From Axinella damicornis (Eukaryota; Porifera; Demospongiae; Axinellida; Axinellidae), in the NCBI GenBank assembly GCA_963931865.1, contig OZ007505.1:11620101-11684100 (forward strand): a DNA stretch of 64,000 nucleotides. The letters are read 5' to 3'. The notes below the pieces were generated by a model. That model worked only from the letters and a program-made list of their open reading frames with translations. It did no database searches and was not told where the DNA came from. The translations under genes and the position numbers were made by a program. Position 1 is the first letter of the stretch. Every line of letters starts with the position of its first letter. Positions 34,124 through 45,302 of this stretch are shown piece after piece.

Positions 34124-34522
34124 TATACTTATGCCCCCAGTTGACCAATGCTTAAAGGCCTAGTGTACAAACAATGAACATTTACATCAGACCAGCTGGT
34201 AGCATAATTGCCATGTTACCACAATGGTTTACTATTATTTAGATCAAGCACTTCGTAGTTTGTTAAACAGGGAAAGATCGATCCTCCGAGGGTCTAAACT
34301 CTCTCTTTTCCCTCTCGTACAGGTATCACTCCTACATCATCCATAGAGCACCGATGGGTACCTGCTAGCCATACGCAAAAGTGACCTGTTCCTCAGACTT
34401 TCGTATGAAACGACACCCAAGGAGGCGCCATCTGGTTGCCCGAATGTGTTGATGGGGGTGTCATCTGAGGTAAGTAGGTGGTGTATATGCAAAAACTTCT
34501 TCCCCCTTTTCTCTCTCTCTCA

Positions 34523-34545
34523 CCCCCCCCCCCCCCCCCCCCCTT
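34523..34545 (+). repeat. Poly-C tract (23 C)
   Basis: Uninterrupted C run after a (CT)n stretch at 34510-34520. Confidence 0.95.
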
Positions 34546-34805
34546 AGTATTGGAGTATAATAATTTAGAACATACTATGAGGAATAGTATGGGGGAGGAT
34601 GCTAGTAATAGTATGGGGGAGGAGGTCTTGCTGGGCTCGACTACTTGGTCACTAGTGCATTGCATGTAGGTGTAGTCTGAAGTTCGTGACTGAGAGGCAA
34701 TAGTTTTCATCGCACTATGTTTTCCACCTGGGTAGGTCTTCCTCAAGGTGAACAACACAATGCAATCATGCATACTTCTTCCTCCTCGTTCGCGTTGCTA
34801 CTTGA

Positions 34806-34975
34806 TGGCCTCTTACAGCTGCTGCTCCCTGATTGCGTCTGCTTCATCTGCTGCTCCCCGATTGCATCCACTTCAGCTGCTGCTCCCCGATTGCGTCTGC
34901 TTCAGCTGCTGCTCCCTGATTGCGTCCGCTTCAGCTGCTGCTCCCCAACTTCGTCCGTTTCAGCTGCCCAGCCGA
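34806..34975 (+). repeat. 29-bp minisatellite, five units
   Basis: The unit is close to cagctgctgctccctgattg + cgtccgctt. Related, more degenerate units are at 32165-32260 and 44880-45125. In each place the array is followed within about 100-250 bp by tagtctagtcc and a CA-rich tract, so it is a component of a longer repeat family. Confidence 0.9.
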
Positions 34976-35164
34976 GGTCTGTAAGGTTCCAACCCCAGCA
35001 TGAGCATCTGCAGTGTTCAAGGTTCTGATTAGTACGACTCTCACGTGTCACTATAGCCTAGTCCAACCCTAGAACATCCCACATTGGTTACCTCCACACA
35101 CACACACACCAACACATGGTTAAAATCAACACAATGTCATGGTTAAAATGTTGATAGTCATGCA

Positions 35165-36027
35165 GTGTATGAATTACATTGTGTCACAAGAATGCGTGGT
35201 CAGGAGTCTGACATCATAATTGGGTTCAGCAGCATACAAATCATTTCAGTGTGCTGTTCATGTAGGCACGAAAGATGGAGCATCGATGTTCTTTGAGCCT
35301 GTGTGGATGTCTCATTGTACGCATTGGGACTGCTTTTTGACTAAAATTATGCCTAGAACACAATAATATTGCTCAGCCCTAGATGAAGTCCTCCATGACG
35401 TGTGCTAATTGTCCAGCAGAAGGAGTGCACTGGGCTTTTGAGCCTAGAGTCTAGTAAGTTGAGATCTCCACCCAGGGAAAACGCTAGAGCCATTAGTTGC
35501 GGAAAGGAGAGTTGAAGCACATCTTTGCTAGAGCACTGCGCTTGTAGGAAACGTTAGGAGGAAACTCGTCAGTTAGGAGGAATCTCGTCAGCTCCTGGTG
35601 TAGCAGGAGCACACGTCCAATTCTTCAGTTGGAAGTCATTAACTGTTTACCAACCATAGACATTGGGGGTCGGTCTTTTAATTTTAGAGTATGTAGCATG
35701 GAATGGTTGTGGTTGCCACGTAATCGCATGCTACATGTATGGTTGGTTATCACAGAACATTTACTCTTTGTCTCCTCAGATACTGAGTGTGACTTTTCAC
35801 TGTGGGACTGCCACCAGTGCCCCTGCAAGCCCGGCTATAGCTAGTGCTTGACCGTGGGTTGGTCCATGTATAATTGTAGCACTCTCCTCCTGAATATGTG
35901 CCGTCCAGGAGAAGACTAGAGTAACCATGTGGGCATGTTCTCTTTGGAACTAGAACTATGAAGATCTAGACGATAGAGCTAGAACTAGAAGATAGGTCAT
36001 CAAACTTACGACAGGTCATCGGTACTC
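35165..36027. other. Interval without a recognised gene
   Basis: A piece at 35360-35395 (aatattgctcagccctag) recurs at 28361-28385. A tandem of aaactcgtcagttaggagg/aatctcgtcagctcctgg lies at 35560-35600. Frames of 60-70 codons near 35630-35850 have no known domain. Confidence 0.4.
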
Positions 36028-36424
36028 TCTATATATACTGCAAACTCGGTTTGTTGAGTGAAGTGAATTTGGAATCTGTGTTTCTGTACTCCCACAATGT
36101 ATCAACATGACTATAGTTTTGAAGATGTACAATAATTATTTAAGCCATCTCTAGAATACAGCCACTTGTATACAATTATAATGGCCTGATTATATAGGAG
36201 AATTAAGAGATGAAGTTTGTCAGACATGTAGGAAGCCTTTGTTTGTACCATAGTGCATGTGCATTTGAAAGGCCCCGCCACAGTGGACAAATTCCATGTA
36301 CACTAAGCGGTGCTTTTGAAGCCAGGGGACATCCATGTACCGGGATAGGAGGTTCGTATTTGTCCGTTACTTCTTCCGGTAGTATTCGTTGTGAAGTCGG
36401 AGTTATACGATTTCTGTGTGACGA
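36028..36424. repeat. Second copy of flank A (10404-10800)
   Basis: Same order and orientation as at 10404-10800. Immediately after tgtgacga the RING ORF would begin, but here unrelated sequence with a 98-bp tandem repeat follows, so this locus has lost or never had the ORF. Confidence 0.85.
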
Positions 36425-36516
36425 GTCATGTTGGACGGCTTCGAGAACTTAACAGATTTTGGCACAGACTGTTTCAAGATGTGTTGATGAGAACGACTTA
36501 TCCTTGGAGATATGTG

Positions 36517-36808
36517 TATTTCTGATGGTCAAGAAAGAGTCTATAACTATCAAGCCCGTCTTTGTGTGAGAACGCTGTAAAGTCGGGTCTAGCTTGAAGC
36601 ACGGTCCCAGATGGTATTTCTGATGGTCAAGAAAGAGTCTATAACTATCAAGCCCGTCTTTGTGTGAGAACGCTGTAAAGTCGGGTCTAGCTTGAAGCAC
36701 GGTCCCAGATGGTATTTCTGATGGTCAAGAAAGAGTCTATAACTATCAAGCCCGTCTTTGTGTGAGAACGCTGTAAAGTCGGGTCTAGCTTGAAGCGTCC
36801 CAGATGGT
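36517..36808 (+). repeat. 98-bp tandem repeat, three nearly identical units
   Basis: Units start near 36517, 36613 and 36711 with ggtatttctgatggtcaag and end ggtcccagat. The period is 98 bp and the units agree almost perfectly, which suggests recent expansion. The unit is the inverse of a segment found once at about 11996-12095 and once at about 38575-38675 (gcttcaagctaga... tctcgaccatcag). Confidence 0.93.
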
Positions 36809-36812
36809 CTTT

Positions 36813-37110
36813 ATTCTTTTATATTCTTTTATAAGAAACCACCTGTCGAGTGGCTAACGAGGTAACTGGAATAGCATGAATGCTAATATTAACCGGTACC
36901 CCGGGACCAACGGCTTTACATCCCCTCCGAAGGATGCGGCGTGAACTGTATCAGGTGAAAACACCTGAGAGAACACACCTACTCATTTTTAAGGGTAGAG
37001 CTGAGTCAACTCCTAGGAGAGAAAGAAAATCTCTCCTATGACAATGGTGGGATTCGAACCTGCAACCTTCAGATTAGCAGTCGAATGCTGCATTATCATC
37101 TCAAGAACCC
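36813..37110 (-). mobile_element. tRNA-derived SINE
   Basis: On the minus strand: a tRNA-like head with gactgctaatctgaag and a B-box GGTTCGAATCCCACC (about 37040-37085). Then comes a body containing catccttcggaggggatg + taaagccgttggtccc, wording shared by many metazoan SINEs, and a short A-rich tail (ttataaaagaataaa) ending at 36813. The head resembles tRNA-Ser(GCT) in its anticodon region. The A-box is poor or missing, so the 5' end may be truncated. SINEs move with LINE machinery, a partial relative of which may be the fragments at 8232 and 24001 (inference). Confidence 0.75.
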
Positions 37111-37235
37111 CTCATGCTATGGACATGAGACTTGCACCATTGGATACAACCAAGATTGAAGTTTGTTCAGCTTTGGAGCTAGCACGGCTGCACTCAGCAC
37201 TTTCATGGATGCCCTTTGTTTACCCTGGAACATGA

Positions 37236-37854
37236 CGTATGTCTCCTGAAGACTTCAAACTATCAACATGGCAGTCTAACGTTATGACATTGCCCCATGG
37301 ACCGTGGAATTTTATTTTGTGCTTGTGAAAGTGATCATTGTTTGGTTTTATCCATGCAGACTATACACTGGTACTCACCACTGTTGGTAGTTACCTATGC
37401 GTTACCTATGCATTTGAATGTGATAGTGTGTTCAATAACTTTTTTGGGGCTATCACATCTATATAGTCGCTCAGTGGTGGATGGTCAGAATCAGATGCTT
37501 TACTGGCTTTGATAATTAAGCAACTAGATCCACATGGTCCCACAGCTTGCCTTCCATATTCTACTACTATACTTCGAACTGATCATGACCGTTACAATGA
37601 GGGTACTTGTGAACGTCCCTCATTCAACAAACCAACAGGTCAAGCAAGTCCATTGGAGACTAAACTTAAAGCCAGCACGTCATGAGCAAACGAGTACATT
37701 TGTGAGTTAGCCTGGTGGTAAAGACTCACTTCCATTTCAGCGACAGTTTCATAAACTGCATTCTGCCTCCACCAACATAATAGAAACCTGCTGATTTTAC
37801 AAACATGATTCCATTTTGTAGATATCACTGTACATATATGCACTGTATAGCAGA
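37236..37854. other. Interval without a recognised gene
   Basis: Short ORFs only. No inverted or tandem structure was noticed by eye. Confidence 0.4.
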
Positions 37855-38400
37855 ATTTGTTGTATCCAGTGGTACAAGTCTCATGTCCATAGGTTGTAAG
37901 GTCGAGGAGATAATTGTGGCCACACAACCACGAAAACAAAATTCATGAAACATGGTTGACTTTAGCTCCAAAGCACTATTTCCACATAATATTATGTTTA
38001 TAAACATCCATCTTTGTTGTATCCATGTCCATAGGTTGTAGGGTTCAGGAGATATGACAACACGAATTCACCCAAATTCACACATAATGGTTGAGTTCAG
38101 GGGCTCATTGCTCCAAATCTGATGTGGTTGTCACAATGCTTCCACATACAAACCTCAGTCTTTGATGGTGCAAATCTCATGTCCATAGCATGTAGCGTTC
38201 TTGGGATACGGCCACACGAATTCACCCATGCAAGCTAAATTCATGAAATCTGGTTGACTTCAGGGGCTCATAACTTCAAAGTTGATGGGGTTGGCACAAT
38301 ACTTGCACACATCTTCATAAACCTCCGTCTTTGTTGTATCCAGTGGTGCAGGTCCCGTGTCCATAGCATGTAGCGTTCTCGAGATATGGCAGCATGAATT
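37855..38400 (+). repeat. Degenerate tandem repeat of about 135-180 bp, four units
   Basis: Units are anchored by ttgtatccagtggtgca and atgtccatag at about 37881, 38025, 38178 and 38357, each followed by gagatatgg..acacgaattcaccca and gggctcat..ctccaaa. An inverted partial unit lies at 37115-37160 beside the SINE. The last unit runs into flank B. Confidence 0.75.
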
Positions 38401-38715
38401 CACCAATGCAAAGTTGATTGACTTAAGGGGCTCATAGCTCCAAATCTGATGGTTTGTCACCCCATGAGGAGGCTATTTTCTGAAAGTCCAGAGATGGGGC
38501 TTTCATCCATGGCACAGGTCCAATAATCATAGCACCCTGCGTTCTTGCACTACAGGCGCTTGAATCTGACCATCTTGAGACGCTTCAAGCTAGACCAGAT
38601 TTTACAGCGTTCTCACGCAAACACGGGAGCAGTTTCAACAGCCTTCATAGCTATATAGACTCTTGACCATCAGAATTCACCCCTGGACAAATTTGCTCAT
38701 CTGTGTGGGGGGTGT
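38299..38715. repeat. Second copy of flank B (11716-12133)
   Basis: Matches 11716-12133 in order and orientation. Together with 36028-36424 it brackets the place where the RING ORF sits in the first locus. Confidence 0.85.
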
Positions 38716-39076
38716 ACATAATTGTGTACATGATTACTAGGGCTCGTACTTTCATGTGCCACTGGTACAGTGGTAGCAAGGGCAACTCACATTTTTTTTC
38801 GGAATGATGCCGCAGGTCTCCTTGTGGAGATCGTCCTTTAGGTTTGTACACAGGCTCAGGCTAGCTGTCAGGAGGCACCCATAGTAGCTTTCGGCTTGCT
38901 GCAATTAATGCACACGTCTGTGACGTCATAACTGTGTAGGATGTCGGCATGTATTATGTCCCGTACACAAGTACAAAGCAATGGTGGCTAACGGAGCGTG
39001 AGAAATTCTACAGCGAGGCTACGGTGACCAGAAGTTCTCTAAGGTGCGATTCATTTACATCATTTTACGCCCAAAT

Positions 39077-39103
39077 CCCCCCCCCCCCCCCCCCCCCCCC
39101 CCC
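39077..39103 (+). repeat. Poly-C tract (27 C)
   Basis: Uninterrupted C run between caaat and tttatta. Confidence 0.95.
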
Positions 39104-39189
39104 TTTATTAGCCTAGCGCCTTGCAAGGAGGATATATAGTTATGTCATGTGGGGTACTTGAACGCTGATCACTACAGTAAATTATCCTT

Positions 39190-39427
39190 TAGTGGGTGTG
39201 ACGAGAGTCTGGCCCGCGAGACTAATTACTCCTGTGCAAAAAGTCACAAGAACATCATCAGTAGCCTCAAAGTCACCATCACGGTCAAGCATGGGTCGCC
39301 GTTGGTCTCCAATAAATGCCTAGCACTCCATCAAGGTAGACTCCTACTCAAGCCCAGAGACCAATCAAAAATGGAGTGTAGTTAGACGCAAGTAGTCTCG
39401 CGGGCCAGCCTCTCGCCACACCCACTA
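39190..39427. mobile_element. 238-bp MITE with 35-bp inverted ends (TAGTGGGTGTG family)
   Basis: The left end TAGTGGGTGTGACGAGAG + TCTGGCCCGCGAGACTA is the inverse of the right end TAGTCTCGCGGGCCAG... CACACCCACTA. The interior is unique and has no ORF of note. No clear target duplication was found. A single further end of the family lies at 39693-39727. Confidence 0.8.
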
Positions 39428-39730
39428 CGGGGAGGGGAGAGTCTGGGAAAATTGCCATATAGCTCTCGTATTGCAGGATCAGTAGGGCAGCTTGTTAAGT
39501 AGGTGCGGACATAATTGGGAGTGTGTGTAGTAGAAAAGCATTGACGCGTGGGGTGTTAAGCACCACGTACTAGTGTACTGAAAGGCAACCGCGCTCCCTT
39601 GAATCCACTTAACACGCCAAGAAATTCCTGGCGTGTTAGATACGAGACGATGATGGCAATTTTCCCAGACTCTCCCCTCCCCGTAGTGGGTGTGGCGAGA
39701 GGCTGGCCCGCGAGACTAAGACGCAAGTGC
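39384..39730. repeat. 72-bp inverted repeat with 200-bp spacer
   Basis: Segment 39384-39457 (right end of the MITE plus cggggaggggagagtctggg) is repeated inverted at 39655-39730. The spacer contains a smaller inverted pair (taacacgcca/tggcgtgtta at 39608-39640). This is either a second foldback insertion or an inverted duplication of the MITE border. Confidence 0.75.
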
Positions 39731-39851
39731 AAGAAGGATGGAGCAACCCTACCACCATGCTGGAAGCTGAGGTTCCTCCTCACATCCGTCCAGTGACAGT
39801 CTCTGAATTGGATGGCTCAGAAATCTGACCCTTCTGATGGCCCTCAAGCTA

Positions 39852-40105
39852 CAAGGGGTGGTCATGCCAATAAGCACCGTACCTAGAGCTGCGACCCCGT
39901 GTACGGTGGATGTAGGTGTGGCTTACCGTATTACTCCGTATACTACCAAAAAGTCACGCTGTCACGGTGGATTTTTGCGACAGTCACAGGGTCACCGGCA
40001 GTTTAGCAGCGCTGTTACGCGGTCATTGGCAGCTTTTGGATGGTCACAGATTGTGACCCCGGTCGCGACTCTAAGTACGACACATATTGGAGCGACTACC
40101 CCTAG
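39852..40105. mobile_element. 254-bp MITE with CAAGGGGTGGTC ends and AGCTA target duplication
   Basis: The ends CAAGGGGTGGTCATGCCAAT and ATTGGAGCGACTACCCCTAG are inverted repeats; AGCTA flanks both sides (39847-39851, 40106-40110). Interior wording such as gtcacagggtcaccggcagt and ttaccgtattactccgt is shared with 28450-28697. The overlapping 167-codon frame (39837-40340) is not a gene candidate. Confidence 0.8.
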
Positions 40106-40462
40106 AGCTATCTCAGATTGCGATGTGAAATGTGCTATGAGAGCTCCGTTTTCCGTGACTCCTATTGTAGGTCTAAGATATCATAGTTCAGGGTGTGTGT
40201 TCTGCATTAGCAGTCATATCTGCTATTCGCACGTCCTTGTACATTTTATTTGTAGCTTTGTCATAGAAAAAAAAACGGAATTTGAGCTTAATGTCCGTTA
40301 CAGTTGCAAGCGATCAGCACAACCAACATGCAATGCCTGACTTGTGAATTACCGATGTCGTAGTACAGCAGTTCAGACTCTGCAGTTGTGTTACTTCCTT
40401 GTGACATTTTATATGACGTCACATTTTAAATTCGTCAGTGCAACGGAAACCTGTCTATAGTG

Positions 40463-40946
40463 ACCAGACGTTCTTTCCCCTTCCCTCCGCGCGATTGAAT
40501 GTCTTGCCTGCAAGAATAGTCACCTGCTGTGATCGCGGTCATACTGTCTCAGACAGTTTTTGGATTGCCACAGGTTGCGACCCCAGTCTCAGGTCTCAAT
40601 TTTGTACCTAAGGTTCTGCATATGGTGTCACAACTGTGTTAGGACTAGCCTCGTTCCCAGGCTTTCCCTGTGCATTTGCGCTTTAGATCTTACTATGTTG
40701 ACCAGACGTTCTTTCCCCCTCCCTCCGCGCGATTGAATGTCTTGCCTGCAAGAATGGTCACCTGCTGTGGTTGGTCGCGGTCATACTGTCTCAGACAGTT
40801 TTTGGATTGCCACAGGTTGCGACCCCAGTCTCAGCTCTCAATTTTGTACCTAGAGGTTCTGCATATGGTGTCACAACTGTGTTAGGACTAGCCTCGTTCC
40901 CAGGCTTTCCCTGTACATTTGCGCTTTAGAATTTACTATGTTGACC
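40463..40946 (+). repeat. 238-bp tandem duplication
   Basis: The segment starting accagacgttctttcccc (40463) repeats at 40701 with a few substitutions and small indels. Each unit contains gactagcctcgttcccagg, the recurring transposon-end motif, and ctgtctcagacag, a short palindrome. Confidence 0.92.
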
Positions 40947-41780
40947 ATTGCTGTCATTCGGCCCCCACCCACCTTGAGATTCAAATCCAGACCCTGGCGC
41001 ACTTAATCAATCCCCCAATTTCTCACCGGGCTTTGTGGTTGCTATGATATGGAAAATATTGTTTGACATGTTGAATGGAGCAACAAGCGGGTGGATCGAT
41101 TTATAGGTATCCCCACTGATCGCTATTTACCCAAACGCATTGTATGCATAATACGTAGCATTCCATGGGAACTGTCTGTACCCTTCCTCCCTGTATGTGT
41201 TTCATCAAGGGTGTGATCTTGATATCGGTCCCTCATTTTGTGAATTGTGGTTTGTAAAGCCGTTCCATCCGTAGTTATGTGTTATTAAGTGCAGCTCACT
41301 TACAAGTGCATATTTGCTGTTACGGTGTAGGTACAGGTGGTCCCAAGCTACTCTTTCTCAAGTTCCGAAATCTTCTTCAAAGATCAAAGACTCGGTCGTA
41401 TTGATCCTATGGAGAGTAATAGCGAATGAAGCACACCTGCTATTCAATGAATGTTGTTCCGGAAGTACATCTCGTTGTTTAAAGACTTGGCCTTATTGAT
41501 CCTATGGAATGGAATAGGGAATGAAGCACACCTGCTATTCAATGTTCCGAAGTACATCTCGCTACTAATATCAGAGACTTGACGTTGTGTTGATCCTATG
41601 GAGTTGAAAAGCAAATGAAGCAGACTCGAAAGTAAGTGCATGTCTTGTTGGAGTGCTACTCCAAGTTAATATTACATGTACGTACCTGAGCCTTTTGTGT
41701 AACCATTTTACAATCCACAAAACCTGAGGTACGTGTCATGAGAGTTCATGATGTCACATCCAGCAATGTTGTTAGGAGAT
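40947..41780. other. Interval with a degenerate 95-bp tandem repeat, no gene
   Basis: Between about 41389 and 41640, three units share gatcctatgga, gaatgaagcacacctgctat + tcaatg and gaagtacatctcg. The rest is unassigned. The duplicated region (copy 2) begins at about 41781 with ggttctgagtgaaagg. Confidence 0.5.
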
Positions 41781-42145
41781 AGGTTCTGAGTGAAAGGTGG
41801 TACAAGGGGGAGGTGGGTAGGTTCTCTTGAAGGGTGAAAACAGCTTGGACTTGTTTGGGTTAGAGCCGGGTGGGCAATTTATTTTCAACTTGAGTGGGTG
41901 GTCCGTAATGAGGCTTGCTTGTTGGACTCTTTGAGGAAAGACGTGTCTACCGTTATTGCTATGTTGTGGAATCTCCATCTTAACCAGGAGTCTGTTATCC
42001 GTCGCCATCATTAGTTTATGTGAAAGAAGCCTGGGACTAGGGTCTACACATGTCTGCACACTTCCACGGACAGGGTCTACAGGTTATGTATACACCATTC
42101 TCCCTCCACATACCTATCACGCCCCCATCCCCCCCCCCCCCCATA

Positions 42146-42405
42146 CAGTGTTCTCGCTAGGCCTTTAGCGGACGGTGCAGCACCATTTGGTTAATCGAAT
42201 CTCCATTCGGATGTGGTAAACTTAAGTAGGTGCACCATTTGGATCACTTCCTTAATATTCATTTCCCTGCCCACAGCAGCTGCTGGCAGGGTTTCCCACT
42301 TAACATTGAATAGTAGTGTGTAAACAAAGCCATTCACATGTCTGGATGATAAGATTATACATCATGCACCATTTGGATGTAGATTTCTAGCAAGAACACA
42401 CACTG
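42146..42405. mobile_element. 260-bp hAT-like MITE with 8-bp target duplication
   Basis: It starts CAGTGTTCTCGCTAG and ends CTAGCAAGAACACACACTG; CCCCCATA flanks both sides (42138-42145, 42406-42413). Copy 1 has the uninterrupted site. CAGTG-type ends with 8-bp duplications are hallmarks of hAT elements. There is no coding capacity, so a hAT transposase elsewhere would be needed. The same element, in opposite orientation and interrupted twice, forms the shell of 48002-54871, with nearly identical sequence. Confidence 0.9.
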
Positions 42406-44788
42406 CCCCCATACATGCAAACCCACACCTCAAAAGACCAACCTGCCCCCCATCAACTCCGACCATGTGATCTGTACCTATGGGTGGTAACTCCAACTTG
42501 GAGCTGCAACCGGCCGGTGATTCTGACCATGCATATATATGGATGGTCACGGACTGTGACCTGGTCACAAATCTTAGTACGGCACTTATATTGGAGTGAC
42601 CACCACAATCGAAAGACGCCTTGATTGTAGATGCAACTGCCAAAATGGTACTAATGCCTTTTGACTAGTCTTTTTGGATTATATAATTGAGCAGGCCATA
42701 ACATCGACAATCGCTGGACTCCACCTGGCCCACGAAGCACGTGTATGCATGACCGGCCGGGTGGAGAGGGGTTAACGCCATAATTGCACTCCTGGTAGGG
42801 GAAAAATTGTGCCGCGTAGATAATATAACTGTTTGAGTACTTAGGATTGGCCTACCGAGATTCCGACTGCACTGCTGTGATCGCTATCATGCACTGACCT
42901 GAACGTAAAAAGTTGTTGCTGAAGCTCACCTTGGTGGTGGAGATATGAACGCTTTTGTCTTGCCGTTGGCCGACGTTGGCCGCCATTGCTTGAGCGCTCT
43001 CTCCAACTTCCGGCGGCAGTACCGTTCTTAGGAAAGGCACACATAAATTCTGACCACACGCCCATGATCGCTGTTGTTCACTGATGCTTACATGCTGAAA
43101 TTCACCGTGCTGGCCCAGTTGTGAGGACTTTAACAATTTCTTGTCTTCCCTTTGGCTGCCATTGCTAGCAATCGACTGGGCGTAGTTGCCATGTGGCATT
43201 TGTGTTAATTGGAATGAGTTGCGATACCTAGCTTGCGCTTCCACCAAGTTGCAACTGGTTGCAACAGCTGCTACCAGGAGTGCGGTTGCCCCTCGTATAG
43301 TCAAAGCTTCAACCAAGGTCTAAAATATTTAGGTGTCATCCCCTTGCAGTACCTGTAGACACAGTCCAGCTAGCAAGGGGAGGTCACGCCTATATAGACT
43401 CCGCAGTCACAGCTGCGACCGCGGGTCAAAACTTTGACCGCTCTTTTGCACTGCTTGACCGTTGACTGTGCTGATTTTCGAGGCTTTGACTGTTGACTGC
43501 GCTGATTGTCTTGCTTCGACCGTTGATTTTGCGATAGTATACGGAAGAATGCGTAGCGACTCCACCACTTCCTTAGTATAGGGGTTGACCGAGCGCGGTC
43601 GCAGCTGTGACTGTGGTACTTATTGCCCTGACCTCCCTTTGAGCTAGGGTAGGGTCTACAAATGCATAGCATATCCTTGTAAACTCTGTCCAGGAAACAT
43701 TATTATGATACCCCTGTAGACCCTGCATGTGACGATGTCTGATGCAAGGGTGTCACTGTAGACCCGTCCTAGAGAGGGTGCCACGTACTGCTCATGTCAA
43801 TACTGAAGGACAGCGGGGTAAGAGACCAGTTTTCTCTGGGATGACTAAAAGTACTTCCTAAGATAGCCGATGAGTAGGCTAGAGCCTATTATTCCGAAAA
43901 TTGGGCCGAATATTCTATAAGTTTAGTTACACTGAAAGGCTATATACAATCAAAGCAAACTTCATGTGAGATTACACGCCAGAAATATACATGAAACATG
44001 TTAGTCATGTATGTAACAAATCCTACCCAATAATCCATTTGAATTTAACTGGAGTTGAAGGGTAAACTTCAATTGAACTGTAACAGTATGGAAGTTTCCA
44101 ACAATTTAATATTAGCACATGGCTCACTTTGTAAACTTCCAGAATTTTTTCAGTACTGCGTATTATTCCAGCGAGAATAATAGTCACCAGCCTATCAATG
44201 AGAAATGGTAATTAAGCTGTTTGTGACCTGACCACAAGGTGGTCTGATTGGGGCAAGTCACATTGTAAAAGCTTCAGTGCACCAGCAGTCACGGGATTAT
44301 CCCGGGACAACTACCCAAACCATAGGACCCCTTTGTCCGAATATCCCAGAGCACTGGAGTTGCACCAGCAGTCCCCAGGCCAATTATCCAACCCATAGGA
44401 CCCCTTTGTCAGAGTATCCCAGAATACCGGAGTTACACCAGCTGTCCCAGGATTATCTCGGGATGACTAACCAACCCCCGGCAGTGCACAATATAATTTT
44501 TTAAAGCTGGTCTCACATCATGTCAGACCAACACCGGTATTGCTCGGACATGATCTGACACTAACAAATTTGCCGGGCGGGAAGCTGGGCTTATGATCTT
44601 TCGGTGTGGGGTGGTAATCTGAGGGAATGTATGTAGGTACACATGTCTGTGAAGTGCTGATGTGTCTGAAATGTTCATTATTGTGGCCCCACAGCGAAGT
44701 CACTGTCACGATACCTGTGAAACCAGTGCGGAGGTAGCGCTACAAACGTTATTATGGGTTTTGGTATTGCAGCTATAATATTATTACA

Positions 44789-45302
44789 AGTAGCTTCGCT
44801 CGCTTCGCTCGCTCAGCTACTTCCCCCTCATTCGCCTACCGTGAGTAATCCGGCGCCGGACAGCTCTCTGTGTACAGAGCTCCGTCTCCCCGATTGCGTC
44901 CGCTTCAGCTGCTGCTCGCCGCTTGCGTCCGCTGCTTCCCGATTGCGCCATAGATAATATAGTCCCTAGGACTATATTATCTATGATTGCGCCCGCTTCA
45001 GCTGCTGCTGCATGCTCGCCGCTTGCGTCTGCTTCAGCTGCTGCTCCCGATCGCGTCCGCTTCGGCTGCTGCTCCCCTATTGCGTCCGCTTCGACTGCTG
45101 CTCCCCGATTGCATGCATCCGCTTGCAGCCCCAGCTGGATTCCAGCCCTCGAACATTCTTCGCGGAGTTCGAGGTTCAGTAAATAAATTAAAGTACGAAG
45201 GTCGCGCGTCATACTATAGTCTAGTCCCGCCCCACGAACATCCCACTTCCGTCACTCACAGACACACACACACACACACGTTAAAATCTTAATATATTGA
45301 TA
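44789..45302 (+). mobile_element. 0.5-kb insertion of the 29-bp minisatellite/CA family, absent from copy 1
   Basis: Copy 1 reads attacagttgccgactgtg without it. The insert begins agtagcttcgctcg, has several 29-bp-like units (attgcgtccgcttcagctg), then tagtctagtcc and a short (CA)n. Relatives are at 32095-32800 and 34740-35160. No clear inverted ends. It contains the 37-bp palindrome at 44949. Confidence 0.75.
44949..44985. repeat. 37-bp palindrome flanked by direct repeats
   Basis: CATAGATAATATAGTCC is followed after a 3-bp centre by its complement. GATTGCGCC stands at both borders (44941-44949 and 44985-44993, overlapping the palindrome ends by one base). The first 11 bases equal those of the 1.9-kb foldback element at 52889 (CATAGATAATA), which hints at a minimal, self-complementary insertion of that family. 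Confidence 0.8.

Larger units (their letters stand above)
33190..34250 (+). repeat. Third, diverged copy of 29355-29890 with internal insertions
   Basis: The sequence catactcaaatggtgtgtgtg through ttctcgcttctacgta matches 29395-29510, and cacttcaagccagtgtgag onwards matches 29610-29850. Two stretches break the similarity: 33405-33600, and 33785-34125, the latter consisting of two hairpins. It is more diverged than copies 1 and 2 are from each other. Confidence 0.75.
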
